Of a stretch of DNA of 34,425 nt, positions 7,482-16,216 are shown one piece after another. Both the position numbers and the translations under genes were made by a program. How positions within the stretch are numbered: position 1 is the stretch's first letter; every line of letters starts with the position of its first letter. The DNA is from Limiplasma sp045540635 (GTDB lineage: Bacteria > Bacillota > Clostridia > Christensenellales > Aristaeellaceae), in contig JAZQHO010000025.1 in assembly GCA_045540635.1 (NCBI GenBank), positions 1 through 34,425 of the forward strand. Reading direction: 5' to 3'. The notes below the pieces were generated by a model, which ran no database searches, was not told where the DNA came from, and worked only from the letters and a program-made list of their open reading frames with translations.

Positions 7482-8990
7482 ATGCAAAACGATATCGTTT
7501 TGTCTATGCGCGGGATTGGCAAGACGTTTCCGGGCGTAAAGGCGCTCTCGAATGTGGATTTTACCCTGCGCAAGGGCGAGATCCATGCGCTGATGGGCGA
7601 GAACGGTGCAGGTAAATCCACGCTGATCAAGGTGCTGACCGGTGTGTATACCAAGGATGCCGGGCAGATCTTCATCGACGGCATTGAGGGCGAGGTCAGC
7701 ATCCGTTCGCCGCAGGATGCGCAGAAGGCGGGCATCAGCACGGTGTATCAGGAGATCACCCTGTGCCCCAACCTGACGGTGGCGGAAAACATGTTCATCG
7801 GCCGCAGCAATGATGTGACTGTGGACTGGAAGGGCATGGAGAAGAAAGCCGGGGAGATCCTTGCCAATCTGGGTATTCCCGCCCGGCCCAAGCAGCAGCT
7901 GGGCAGCTGCTCTTTGGCTGTGCAGCAGATGGTAGCCATCGCACGTGCGGTGGATATGGACTGCAAGGTGCTCATTCTGGATGAGCCCACCTCCTCTCTG
8001 GACGATAAGGAAGTGGAAATGCTCTTCGGCCTGATGCGCGATCTGCGCAGCCGCGGTGTGGGCATTGTTTTTGTTACCCATTTTTTGGAGCAGGTCTATG
8101 CGGTAAGCGACCGCATCACGGTGCTCCGCAACGGCGAGCTGGTGGGTGAGTACGAAGTGGAAAACCTGCCGCAGGTGGAGCTGGTTGCCAAGATGATGGG
8201 CAAGGAGCTGCAGGAACTGGGTGAGTTGAAACGCGAGGGAACCACCGAAGCGGACGATTCTATCCCTGTGTATCAGGCACAGGGGCTTTCCAGTGCAGCC
8301 TGCACCAACCCATTCGATTTCAGCATCCGCAAGGGTGAAGTAAATGGTTTTACGGGCCTTTTGGGCTCCGGGCGCAGCGAGAGCGTGCGCGCGATCTTTG
8401 CGGCCGACCGGGTCACTGGCGGCAGCGTAACGGTGGATGGCAAGGCGATCCGCATCCAGAAGCCCATCCACGCCATGAAGCAGGGCATCGGTTATCTGCC
8501 CGAGGACCGCAAGGATGACGGCATCATTGCCGATCTTTCCGTGCGGGATAACATCATTCTGGCATTGCAGGTAATGAAGGGCTTCTTCCGGCCCTTCTCG
8601 CAGGCAGAGGCGGAAGCCTTTGCCGATGAATACATCAAGGCGCTGGAGATCAAAACCGCATCCAGCGAAACGCCCATCAAGAGCCTCTCCGGCGGCAACC
8701 AGCAGAAGGTGATCCTTGCCCGCTGGCTGCTGACCCACCCCAAGTACCTGATTCTGGACGAGCCCACCCGCGGCATCGACGTTGGCACCAAGACGGAGAT
8801 CCAGCGTCTGGTGCGCAAGCTGGCAGAGGAAGGCATGAGCGTTACCTTTATCTCATCGGAGATCGAGGAGATGCTGCGCACCTGTTCCCGCCTCATTGTT
8901 ATGCGCGACCGGCACATTGTGGGTCAGCTGCGGGGGCAGGAGCTTACCCAGAGCAACGTGATGCGTACCATTGCGGGAGGTGCGGACTGA
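7482..8990 (+). CDS. Sugar ABC transporter ATP-binding protein, two ATPase domains, YtfR-like
   Basis: 502 aa cytoplasmic ATPase of the carbohydrate-uptake type 2 (RbsA/YtfR) class. The first domain has Walker A GENGAGKST (39-47), a degenerate signature SLAVQQM and Walker B LILDEPTSSLD. The second has the degenerate Walker A GLLGSGRSES typical of the class, the signature LSGGNQQKV and Walker B LILDEPTRGID. Its length is normal for the family. The ATG at 7482 follows GGAAGGAGG. It energises import through the two permeases downstream. The start of the next gene lies 2 bp after its stop, so expression is coupled. Confidence 0.94.
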   Translation: MQNDIVLSMRGIGKTFPGVKALSNVDFTLRKGEIHALMGENGAGKSTLIKVLTGVYTKDAGQIFIDGIEGEVSIRSPQDAQKAGISTVYQEITLCPNLTVAENMFIGRSNDVTVDWKGMEKKAGEILANLGIPARPKQQLGSCSLAVQQMVAIARAVDMDCKVLILDEPTSSLDDKEVEMLFGLMRDLRSRGVGIVFVTHFLEQVYAVSDRITVLRNGELVGEYEVENLPQVELVAKMMGKELQELGELKREGTTEADDSIPVYQAQGLSSAACTNPFDFSIRKGEVNGFTGLLGSGRSESVRAIFAADRVTGGSVTVDGKAIRIQKPIHAMKQGIGYLPEDRKDDGIIADLSVRDNIILALQVMKGFFRPFSQAEAEAFADEYIKALEIKTASSETPIKSLSGGNQQKVILARWLLTHPKYLILDEPTRGIDVGTKTEIQRLVRKLAEEGMSVTFISSEIEEMLRTCSRLIVMRDRHIVGQLRGQELTQSNVMRTIAGGAD

Positions 8991-8991
8991 T

Positions 8992-10071
8992 ATGGCACAG
9001 AAGAAAAAATTCAACTGGAGCAAATACTCGCAGCTGATGCTGCCGGTTGTTTCCCTGCTGCTGATCGCGGTGTTCAACCTGATCAGGGATCCCAGCTTCT
9101 TCTCGGTGGAGATCGCCAAGAACAATGTGGGCAATACGGTGCTTACCGGCAACCTGATCAGCATCCTCAACGGCGCTTCCGAGCTGGCGGTGCTGGCCAT
9201 GGGCATGACCCTTGTGACCGCTGCCTGCGGCGGACAGGATATCTCCGTGGGCGCGCTGGCAGCCGTTGCGGGCAGTATGTTCGTTAAGGTGCTGCGCTCG
9301 GGCGAGATCACCATCGGCAGCATCGTGGTGGCCTTCCTGTGCTGCTGCGCCATTGCCATCGTGTTCGGCGCTTTCAACGGCACGCTGGTCTCCGTATTCA
9401 AGATCCAGCCCATGATCGCCACGCTGGTGCTGTTCACCTGCGGGCGCTCAGTGGCCTACTGGATCAACGGCGGCGCTACCCCCACCGTGGAAAGCCCGCT
9501 GATCAACGCCATCGGCAGCTTTATCCCCGGTGTGCCCATCCCCACGCCCATCATCATTGTTGCCATATGCGGCATCCTGTTCGCACTGCTGTTCAAGTTT
9601 ACCACGCTGGGGCTGTACACCCAGACGGTGGGCATCAACCAGCGGGCAGCCCGCCTCAACGGCATCAATACCACGTTCATCAAGCTGCTCAGCTTTATGA
9701 TCCTTGGCGTGTGCTGCGCTGTGGCAGGCTGCATCGGCGTCAGCCGTCTGGGGCTCATCAACCATGAGACCCTGCTGTTGGAGATCGAAATGGATGCCAT
9801 TCTGGCTGTTGCCATCGGCGGCAATGCGCTGGGCGGCGGCAAGTTCAAGGTCTCCAGCTCCGTGCTGGGTGCCTACGCCATTCAGGCACTCACCATCACC
9901 CTCTACGCCATGAAGGTGCCTTCCACCGCCGTAAAGGCCTATAAGGCCATCGTGATCATCCTGATCGTGGTCATCGGCTCGCCGGTGTTCAAGGCATACC
10001 TGAGCCGCCTGTGGGCTAAGCTTACCAGCGGCAGAAAAGCAAAGGAGGCGGCGATCAATGAAGCGCAGTAA
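8992..10071 (+). CDS. Sugar ABC transporter permease, YtfT-like
   Basis: 359 aa BPD_transp_2 (RbsC-type) inner-membrane permease with about eight to ten hydrophobic segments. Conserved signs include AVLAMGMTLVTAACGGQDISVG near the N-terminus, GAFNGTLVSVFKIQPMIATL and AVAIGGNALGGGKF. The chosen ATG at 8992 lies 11 bases after GGGAGG (8975-8980); an in-frame upstream start at 8971 would overlap the ATPase gene. It ends 14 bp inside the next permease gene. Paired with that gene it should form a heterodimeric channel, as YtfT does with YjfF. Confidence 0.9.
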   Translation: MAQKKKFNWSKYSQLMLPVVSLLLIAVFNLIRDPSFFSVEIAKNNVGNTVLTGNLISILNGASELAVLAMGMTLVTAACGGQDISVGALAAVAGSMFVKVLRSGEITIGSIVVAFLCCCAIAIVFGAFNGTLVSVFKIQPMIATLVLFTCGRSVAYWINGGATPTVESPLINAIGSFIPGVPIPTPIIIVAICGILFALLFKFTTLGLYTQTVGINQRAARLNGINTTFIKLLSFMILGVCCAVAGCIGVSRLGLINHETLLLEIEMDAILAVAIGGNALGGGKFKVSSSVLGAYAIQALTITLYAMKVPSTAVKAYKAIVIILIVVIGSPVFKAYLSRLWAKLTSGRKAKEAAINEAQ

Positions 10072-11113
10072 CCAACTGAAACGCCGGGAGCCGCTGACCG
10101 ATACCCAGCTGCTTCTGACCATTACCATCTGCATCTTCTTTGCCATGTACGGGCTGACGATGCTCATCTGGGGCGGCGGCTTTCTGCGGTTCCAGCAGGT
10201 GTTCGACATGCTCAACAACAACGCTGCGCTGATCATCGTGGCTTGCGGCCTTACCATCGTTATGATCGGCGGCGGCATCGATATCTCCGTGGGCGGCGTT
10301 ACGGCGCTGGTGGTCATGAGTTGCATCGTGCACATGAACAACGGCGGCAGTATCTTCACCGCTGCGCTGCTGGCCATCGGCATCGGCTTGTGCTTCGGTC
10401 TGGTGCATGGCTATCTGATCTCCTATCTGGAGATACAGCCCTTCATCATCACACTGGCGGGCATGTTCTTTGCCCGCGGCATGACCACCATTGTATCGCT
10501 GGAGCCCCAGAAGATCGCTCACGAGGGCTTCAAAGCGCTGATGAAAACCAAGATCGAGATCCCGTGGCTGGGCTACATTGCCAAGAAGGGCAACCTGATC
10601 CCCGCCCGTATGGAGATCGGCGTGGTGGTGGCGCTGGTGATCCTGATCATTGTATTCATAATGCTGAAGAATACCCGTCTGGGCCGTAACTTCTACGCCA
10701 TTGGCGGCAACAGCCAGAGCGCACTGATGCTGGGCGTGAATGTGAAGCGTACCCGCTTCTATTCCTATCTGATCAGCGGTCTGCTCTCGGGCATCGCAGG
10801 CTTTGTGTTTATGATGCATACCGGCGCAGGCAACGCCACCAATGCAGCCGGTGCGGAAATGAACGCCATCGCCTCTGCCATTATCGGCGGCACGCTGCTC
10901 AGCGGCGGTGTGGGCAATGTGATCGGCACCTTCTTTGGTGTGCTGACGCTGACCACCATCAAGGCCATCGTGACCACCTCCGGTCTGCGGGAGCCCTGGT
11001 GGCAGAGCATCACCACGGGCGCTATGCTGTGCTTCTTCATTCTGTTGCAGAGCGTGGTGCTGTCCCAGCGGGCGAAGAAAAAGGCAAAGAGCAAGGAAGC
11101 GGTCAAGGCGTAA
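10058..11113 (+). CDS. Sugar ABC transporter permease, YjfF-like
   Basis: 351 aa BPD_transp_2 permease. Conserved stretches are ACGLTIVMIGGGIDISVGGV, SYLEIQPFIITLAGMFFARG, NFYAIGGNSQSALMLGV and SAIIGGTLLSGGVGNVIGT. The ATG at 10058 follows AAAGGAGG and overlaps the previous permease by 14 bp. Two different permease subunits per importer are a hallmark of the YtfQRT-YjfF, AraUVWZ and FruEKFG groups rather than of ribose-type systems. This supports a furanose-type substrate. It is the last gene of the operon; a strong terminator follows at 11182-11222. Confidence 0.9.
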   Translation: MKRSNQLKRREPLTDTQLLLTITICIFFAMYGLTMLIWGGGFLRFQQVFDMLNNNAALIIVACGLTIVMIGGGIDISVGGVTALVVMSCIVHMNNGGSIFTAALLAIGIGLCFGLVHGYLISYLEIQPFIITLAGMFFARGMTTIVSLEPQKIAHEGFKALMKTKIEIPWLGYIAKKGNLIPARMEIGVVVALVILIIVFIMLKNTRLGRNFYAIGGNSQSALMLGVNVKRTRFYSYLISGLLSGIAGFVFMMHTGAGNATNAAGAEMNAIASAIIGGTLLSGGVGNVIGTFFGVLTLTTIKAIVTTSGLREPWWQSITTGAMLCFFILLQSVVLSQRAKKKAKSKEAVKA

Positions 11114-11181
11114 GCCGGAGCCGCCAGGGCTGGGGCAAAGCTGCGGCTGCTGCGAGCCCTCCAAAAACATGACAACAGAAC

Positions 11182-11222
11182 AACGCCTTCCGGCTGCGTG
11201 GTGCATCCGGAAGGCGTTTTTT
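11182..11222 (+). terminator. Terminator of the sugar importer operon
   Basis: AACGCCTTCCGG (11182-11193) pairs perfectly with CCGGAAGGCGTT (11207-11218), followed by a run of six T. Confidence 0.92.
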
Positions 11223-11313
11223 CGGTTGTACTTGAGGGGGCGCTTCACCGGACCGGTGCAGGCTTTTCCGGCTGCGCCGGATCAGCGGATGGGAAGGAAC
11301 GCCCACCCGGTTC

Positions 11314-12498
11314 TCAGTCCACCAGCGAAAGCTCCGCGTCAGCCCGCGCACCGCCGCCCCACATGGTGGAGTAGATACCAGCTTTCAGCGGCGGGCAGGT
11401 GAAGGTGGAGGTCATGCGGTACACGCCGCCGGTACGGGCGGTCTCGTCCAGCCCGCAGAGCACCTCCAGCCCGTGCAGCCCCATCTCTTTGCTGAGACGA
11501 TTGGGGCGGCCGTTGCGGATGGCCCATGCCAGCTCTGCCACACCAATGCCGCGGTTGCCGTAGCCACGTTCAAAATCGGTGGCATCGTCCAGCACGCAGG
11601 CACCGTTGTAGCCGTGGGTCAGGGGCAGATGGCAGGGCGGGCTCTCCGGCTTGATGAGTGTGACCGGGTCGCCGAAGCGGTTGGGATCACCCAACTCCAG
11701 AATACCCTCTGTGCCGTAGATGCGGAAGGTGGAGCACTCTGCACCGATGGTGTTGCCATCGAAGTGCAGCATGCCCAGCGTGCCCCGCTCAAAGCGCAGC
11801 GAGCCGGTGATCAGGTTGTTGCCGGGGATCTGCCAGCTGTCCGGGTCGTTTTCGTTGTAGAGGAACTGCCGCTGCCGCACAGGAGCGGGCGCACCAAAGC
11901 CTGTCACCTCCCGCACGGGGCCGAGAATGCACAGCAGCGCCTGAATATAGTAGATACCCACATCGTAGGGCAGGGCGCCGCCCTCGCTGCGCAGGAAGCG
12001 GAACCGCTCCGCATTCAGGTTCTGATCCCGGTTGATGGAGACGATGCAGGAGGTCACTTCACCGATGAGGCCGTGATCCACCGCCCAGCGGGCAGTCTGG
12101 ATGCTGGCACCCAGCGCCGTATCGGGCGCAACGGCCAGATACAGCCCTTTTTCGTTGGCGATGCTCACCAGCTCCTGCGCCTGCTCCAACCGGGCGGTCA
12201 TGGTCTTTTCGGTGTAGACGTGCTTGCCCGCCAGCAGCAGCTGACGGATGACCCCATAATGGGCGGAGGCAGCGGTCAGGTTGACCACCAGCTCGATCTC
12301 CGGGTCGGCAAGGATCTCCTCCAGCGTCATCACCCGGGGCACGCCGTATTTCCGGGCGGCCTCCTCTGCCAGCTCCGGGATCAGGTCGCAGACCGCCACC
12401 ACATCCAGAATACGGAACAGGCGGGTCATGTTGCGCAGGTATACCTGAGAGATGATGCCGCAGCCCACTACGGCGGTTTTGACGGGTCTGATCTCCAT
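11314..12498 (-). CDS. Gfo/Idh/MocA family NAD(P)-dependent oxidoreductase
   Basis: 394 aa. The N-terminal Rossmann fold begins with TAVVGCGIISQVYLRN (glycine-rich nucleotide loop), then VVAVCDL and the family-defining EK motif in VYTEKTM. The C-terminal alpha/beta substrate domain includes EGGALPYDVGIYYIQALLCI, with residues expected at the active site. Members oxidise or reduce sugars, inositols and glycosides. It is encoded 19 bp after a VOC-family gene and the two are probably one transcript. The substrate is not predictable, but the setting suggests a sugar or uronic-acid derivative released from plant glycans. The ATG at 12498 is preceded by AAAGGAG. Confidence 0.88.
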   Translation of the reverse strand: MEIRPVKTAVVGCGIISQVYLRNMTRLFRILDVVAVCDLIPELAEEAARKYGVPRVMTLEEILADPEIELVVNLTAASAHYGVIRQLLLAGKHVYTEKTMTARLEQAQELVSIANEKGLYLAVAPDTALGASIQTARWAVDHGLIGEVTSCIVSINRDQNLNAERFRFLRSEGGALPYDVGIYYIQALLCILGPVREVTGFGAPAPVRQRQFLYNENDPDSWQIPGNNLITGSLRFERGTLGMLHFDGNTIGAECSTFRIYGTEGILELGDPNRFGDPVTLIKPESPPCHLPLTHGYNGACVLDDATDFERGYGNRGIGVAELAWAIRNGRPNRLSKEMGLHGLEVLCGLDETARTGGVYRMTSTFTCPPLKAGIYSTMWGGGARADAELSLVD

Positions 12499-12517
12499 GG
12501 CGGATGCTCCTTTCTGC

Positions 12518-12976
12518 TCAGTAGCTTTCCAGCGTTTCGATAAAGCACTTCAACTGCCGGGTGGCATCCAGATAGGCGTACTCGCCGCCGCCGTCGCCAT
12601 ACTTGCCCCGCTGGGTGCAGGGGAAGCCCAGCGCCTCGCAGGCAAGCACCTTTTCGTCTGTGCCTTTTACGCCGAAGGCGATGTGGTGGATGCCCTCGCC
12701 GTGGGTGTCGAGGAAGTCCTGCCAGGTGCTTTTGGCACCGTTGGGCTCGATGAGCTCCAGCTGGATGTTTTCCAGATCGAAGAATGCCATTTTGCAGTTG
12801 GCATCGGGGGCGGGCTGAGCATTTACTGTGGTCTGGGTGATGGCGAACTCGCCGCCGCCCACCGTGGGGGGGACGGGAACGCCGAGAAACTCGGCAAACT
12901 GGGTCTTGGTGGTCTCGATATCACGGACAATGAAGCCGATCTGGGATACACGAAGGGTACCGAGGGGGCCTGCCAT
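12518..12976 (-). CDS. VOC (glyoxalase/epimerase-like) family protein
   Basis: 152 aa with two beta-alpha-beta-beta-beta units of the vicinal oxygen chelate fold. Likely metal ligands are Glu in IQLELIEP, His in GIHHIAF and Glu in CFIETLE. The usual first ligand His at the start of the fold is replaced by Gln (SQIGFIVRD), which is found in some glyoxalase-like subfamilies. It resembles methylmalonyl-CoA epimerase or glyoxalase-like proteins but lacks enough distinctive residues for either call. Its operon with the Gfo/Idh oxidoreductase suggests that it acts on the same sugar-derived compound. The ATG at 12976 follows GAAGGTG. Confidence 0.8.
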   Translation of the reverse strand: MAGPLGTLRVSQIGFIVRDIETTKTQFAEFLGVPVPPTVGGGEFAITQTTVNAQPAPDANCKMAFFDLENIQLELIEPNGAKSTWQDFLDTHGEGIHHIAFGVKGTDEKVLACEALGFPCTQRGKYGDGGGEYAYLDATRQLKCFIETLESY

Positions 12977-13049
12977 AGGGAAACACCTTCTCTCTCTGGG
13001 ATATGCGGTTGTGTTTGCGGGAACGCCCGCATATGGTTTTCTGAGGCAT

Positions 13050-13077
13050 ATTATACCGTTTTTTGCCGGAATGTAAA
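13050..13077 (-). promoter_or_regulatory. Promoter of the VOC-oxidoreductase operon
   Basis: On the minus strand TTTACA (13077-13072), a 16-bp spacer and TATAAT (13055-13050), about 75 bp upstream of the VOC start. Confidence 0.65.
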
Positions 13078-13102
13078 GAGCGGAGCGGCAGAGGCGCAGA
13101 AA

Positions 13103-13130
13103 GCCCCGGCGTGCTGCTGCGCGCCGGGGC
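13103..13130 (-). terminator. Terminator of the CE1 esterase gene
   Basis: GCCCCGGC (13103-13110) pairs with GCCGGGGC (13123-13130) just after the esterase stop. Only a short CTTTCT follows on the minus strand, so it may be a moderate terminator. Confidence 0.55.
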
Positions 13131-13140
13131 GGATTGCTGT

Positions 13141-14001
13141 TTACTGTGCCGGGAACAGATTCTTTACGAAGTTATACAGTGCGTTTTTCCACACGAAGAA
13201 GTCGTGCGCGCCCGGTGTTTCGTAGTAGATATGCTCCGTGCCGTTCCGGGTGAGGGTATCGGAATAGGTCTTGGGCCATGGAGCCACCACGTTATCCTGC
13301 AGGCCGTGCACGATCATAATAAAGGTCTCCAGACGCTCGTCGGCCTTGAGGGCTTCGGGCTCAAACAGGCCTTTTTCCGCATGGTAGGGCAGCACGCCGG
13401 GGGCAGGGGCGAAGGCACCCACATAGCCGAACAGCTCCGGTTTGGAAAGCCCCACATACAGCGCCTCTCTGCCGCCCATGGAAAGCCCGGCGATGGCGGT
13501 ATTCTCCCGCCCCTGCGCAATGCTGTAGTGCTCATTGAGGAAGGGCAGCAGATCGTTGCAGATGTCGTTGATGCAGTTGTCAAAGGCTGCGAAGGTCTCC
13601 GGGGTGTAAATGCCTGCGGGGGCGGCATCCTTGTGGAAGGCTTTGATGTCAGGGGTAACGACGATCATCTCCGGCGCTTCGCCCGCCGCCACCAGATTGC
13701 CGATGATCACGCCGGGCTTGCCGCCGTTCCATTCGCTGTGGTTGCCGCCGATGCCGTGCAGCAGCAAAAGCAGCGGGTAGGCCTTGGTCTCATCGTACTG
13801 CACCGGCAGGTAGACGTTGCACAGGCGTTCTTTTTCACAGGTGGTGGAGTAGTAGCTGACCGTTTCGGGGATGGCGTAGAAAGCCCCCTTCTGGTAGCCG
13901 TCGAAACCCGCCGGGGGCTGCCAGGGATCTTCCTGCGCCAAAGCGGGAGAGAGGCAAAGGGCAATGAGCAGAGCAACGAGCAGGATACGGGATATACGCA
14001 T
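13141..14001 (-). CDS. Secreted CE1-type esterase (feruloyl/acetylxylan esterase-like)
   Basis: 286 aa alpha/beta hydrolase with a signal peptide (RISRILLVALLIALCLSP, cleavage near ALA-Q). The catalytic triad is readable: Ser174 in GLSMGG, Asp236 in GLQDNVV and His266 in GAHDFFVW. The layout matches feruloyl esterase domains such as that of XynZ, which release ferulic acid from arabinoxylan side chains. Acetyl-xylan esterases and esterase-D-type enzymes share the fold. The ATG at 14001 follows AAAGGAGG; the reading frame stays open far upstream, but that part runs antisense to the next gene and is not coding. It probably works with the CE15 esterase in opening hemicellulose. Confidence 0.85.
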   Translation of the reverse strand: MRISRILLVALLIALCLSPALAQEDPWQPPAGFDGYQKGAFYAIPETVSYYSTTCEKERLCNVYLPVQYDETKAYPLLLLLHGIGGNHSEWNGGKPGVIIGNLVAAGEAPEMIVVTPDIKAFHKDAAPAGIYTPETFAAFDNCINDICNDLLPFLNEHYSIAQGRENTAIAGLSMGGREALYVGLSKPELFGYVGAFAPAPGVLPYHAEKGLFEPEALKADERLETFIMIVHGLQDNVVAPWPKTYSDTLTRNGTEHIYYETPGAHDFFVWKNALYNFVKNLFPAQ

Positions 14002-14034
14002 ACAGCGGCCTCCTTTAGCGTGAGGTATGGCACC

Positions 14035-14064
14035 AGTATAGGACAGCCGGGGCCAAAGGCACAA
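14035..14064 (-). promoter_or_regulatory. Probable promoter of the CE1 esterase gene
   Basis: On the minus strand TTGTGC (14064-14059), an 18-bp spacer and TATACT (14040-14035), 34 bp upstream of the start. Confidence 0.5.
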
Positions 14065-14226
14065 CGCCGCCCTGTGCCAAAGATGGGACAAAAGTACCTT
14101 GTCTGGCTCCTGCTTTGGGAAAAACCATGCCCAGCAGACGAAAATAGCTTGTAACCCTGTCGCATTTGTGGTACTTTCTTTGTGTAGAAACCGGGCTTTT
14201 TGGCAGGCAGGAAAGGGGAGGGAAAG

Positions 14227-15279
14227 ATGATGGAACAAAGGCAGCAGCCCACCATTGAACAATTGACCGCACTGATGGACAACAACGGAGATTGTACCCG
14301 GCGGTTTGAAAAGGAGCTTTCCCTCTTTGTGGAAGACCTGATCGATCCTTCTGCCCTGGAAGCGCTGATGGCTACAGAGGAACTCAATACCCGCTATCTG
14401 GGCTTTTACGGCTTGTTTATCTACTGCCGCCGCCTGATGCAGTACGAGCGGTTGAAAGCATTGTTTGACCGGCATACGGCAGTGTTTTCCGATTTTATCA
14501 GCTTCGGACATCTGCATACCATGTACCATATTGATTCCGGCGAAGACTTTACCGCCACCGAACTGAAGGAGCACCTGACAGAGGCCGCCAGTGTGGTGGA
14601 CAAATACCGCAGGCTGGATCTGGGCGGGCAAGAGGTCAATCTGGCGGGGGTGCAGCATGCCTTTGCCGATCTGCTCATCACCTGCTGCGAGCGGGATGAG
14701 AAAAACTGTGGTGCGCTGCTGGAGGAATGGGGCCGCAAGGCTGAGCGGGCACTGGAGGATGCCATCAGCCTGTCCGGCGGCTATGCCAAGTACTATTGCA
14801 CCAAGGGCAGGCTGCAGGCACTCAGGCATGAGTATGACCAGGCGGCCGCTTCGGTACGCAGGGCTATTTCGCTGGAACCGCAAGGGAAGGATGCCAGCCG
14901 CTATTCTCTGCGTATGATGCAGTACCAGTCCCATCTGGTGCGCATCCAAACCCGCAGCGAGGTCCACCGGCTCAAGCAGGAGCAGCAGCGCATGACCGGC
15001 GAGGTGGAGCGCATCCGCGGTGCCCTGCTGAGCAATGTGGAGATCATTGCGTTCTTCTCAGGCATCATCAGCTTTGTGATCGGCAGCCTGAATCTGGTGG
15101 AAGCTTTTGCACCGGCGCAGGTGGCAGGGCTCATTGTGGTGCTGCTGGGCGCACTGCTGGTGGTATTCAACTGTTTTGCGTTGCTTTTGCATATGGAAAA
15201 ACGGCCCGGAGCGGCAAGGATCGTTGTTTTTGTTGTAGGGCTTATCTGTATTGTGGGAGGTCTGCTGCTTGTTCGGTAA
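14227..15279 (+). CDS. TPR-like, C-terminally membrane-anchored protein of unknown function
   Basis: 350 aa, not recognised as a named family. Residues 1-225 are soluble and helical, with a TPR-like pair of helices around 187-222 (KYYCTKGRLQALRHEYDQAA). A short coiled coil (about 238-262) leads into three hydrophobic segments at about 272-290, 297-318 and 330-349, placing the N-terminal part in the cytoplasm beside the membrane. The ATG at 14227 follows AGGGGAGGG. The PP2C-type phosphatase gene downstream starts inside its last codons (11-bp overlap), so the two products are probably made together and cooperate. It may be a membrane scaffold or target of the phosphatase. Confidence 0.75.
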   Translation: MMEQRQQPTIEQLTALMDNNGDCTRRFEKELSLFVEDLIDPSALEALMATEELNTRYLGFYGLFIYCRRLMQYERLKALFDRHTAVFSDFISFGHLHTMYHIDSGEDFTATELKEHLTEAASVVDKYRRLDLGGQEVNLAGVQHAFADLLITCCERDEKNCGALLEEWGRKAERALEDAISLSGGYAKYYCTKGRLQALRHEYDQAAASVRRAISLEPQGKDASRYSLRMMQYQSHLVRIQTRSEVHRLKQEQQRMTGEVERIRGALLSNVEIIAFFSGIISFVIGSLNLVEAFAPAQVAGLIVVLLGALLVVFNCFALLLHMEKRPGAARIVVFVVGLICIVGGLLLVR

Positions 15280-16114
15280 CATCAACGCCTACAGCGGCAC
15301 CGGGCTGGAGCATAACGAGGATGCGGTATACACCGCCCAAAGGCTGCTCATTGTAATGGACGGTGCCTCCGGCCTCGACGGTATACACAGAACGGATGCG
15401 CCCACCGATGCTCGCTGGCTGGCCCAGACCACGGTGGCGTTGCTGGCGGAAAAGCTTGCCGCGCCGGAAAGGCCCATTGCTGTGGCGCTGGAGGAGACCG
15501 CCCATACGCTCCGGCAGGGGCTGGCTGCCTTCGGCTACCCGGAGGAGCCGGATCTCTATCCCAGCGGCTCCCTGATGATCGCCCGTCTACTGGGGCAGGA
15601 GATCGAATTGTTTACGCTGGGAGACTGCACCGCCCTGATCCGTTGGCGGGACGGGCGGCCTGTGCACTGCTGCCACGATGCAGCCGTGACCCGGCTGGAT
15701 GATACTGTGCTGGCCCACGCCCAAAAGCTGGCGGAAAACAGTGGAGGCTCTGTGGCGCAGGTGCTGCCCGGCCTCAGGCACATGGTGGTGGAAAACCGCC
15801 GGATGCGCAACCGGGAGGGTGGCTACTGGATCTTTGACCCTTCCGGCAGGGGTATTGCCCATGGGCGGCGGCAACTGCTGCCTGCGGGGCAGGTACACTC
15901 CCTTGCGCTGATGTCGGACGGGTTTTACGACATTGTTCAGTTGGCGGGAGGCCCCGACCATGAAGCATTGATGGCGCTGCTGGAGAACACCCCGGCCCGG
16001 AAGCTGGTGGAGGGGCTGTATGAAGCGCTGGAGGCCGACCCGCTGCTGGAACGCCTGCCCCGCTTCAAGCTGAAGGATGATGCCACCGTTGCTTATGCCC
16101 GCGTAGAGAATTGA
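15269..16114 (+). CDS. PP2C-family (PPM) serine/threonine protein phosphatase
   Basis: 281 aa. The metal-binding motifs of PPM phosphatases are in order: NEDAV near residue 17, VMDGASG (Asp31), SGSLMIARL, FTLGDC, LALMSDGFYD and a C-terminal KDDATVAY. The TTG start at 15269 lies eight bases after GGAGG (15256-15260); a TTG at 15251 is also possible but has no Shine-Dalgarno sequence. There is no signal peptide or membrane segment. The gene overlaps the TPR/membrane protein by 11 bp, so it is translationally coupled. No serine/threonine kinase gene is nearby, so the phosphoprotein target is unknown. Confidence 0.82.
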   Translation: MFGNINAYSGTGLEHNEDAVYTAQRLLIVMDGASGLDGIHRTDAPTDARWLAQTTVALLAEKLAAPERPIAVALEETAHTLRQGLAAFGYPEEPDLYPSGSLMIARLLGQEIELFTLGDCTALIRWRDGRPVHCCHDAAVTRLDDTVLAHAQKLAENSGGSVAQVLPGLRHMVVENRRMRNREGGYWIFDPSGRGIAHGRRQLLPAGQVHSLALMSDGFYDIVQLAGGPDHEALMALLENTPARKLVEGLYEALEADPLLERLPRFKLKDDATVAYARVEN

Positions 16115-16121
16115 AGCAAAG

Positions 16122-16168
16122 AAGCATCGCCCTTCCGGCATGAAAGCGGGAACGGCGATGCTTTTGTT
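16122..16168 (+). terminator. Terminator after the phosphatase gene
   Basis: AAGCATCGCC (16122-16131) pairs with GGCGATGCTT (16154-16163), followed by TTTGTT. Confidence 0.85.
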
Positions 16169-16216
16169 CTGCATCCGGGTGTAACTGAACGATGCGTATG
16201 TTAAGGAGGAGAAGCT

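Noticed and set aside
6369..8738. 789-codon minus-strand ORF antisense to the binding protein and ATPase genes
   Set aside because: It lies opposite two clear genes and is open only because of strong third-position codon bias. Its residues have no family signal.
14002..14967. Upstream extension of the CE1 esterase frame
   Set aside because: It runs antisense to the TPR/membrane protein gene. The signal peptide and ribosome site place the true start at 14001.
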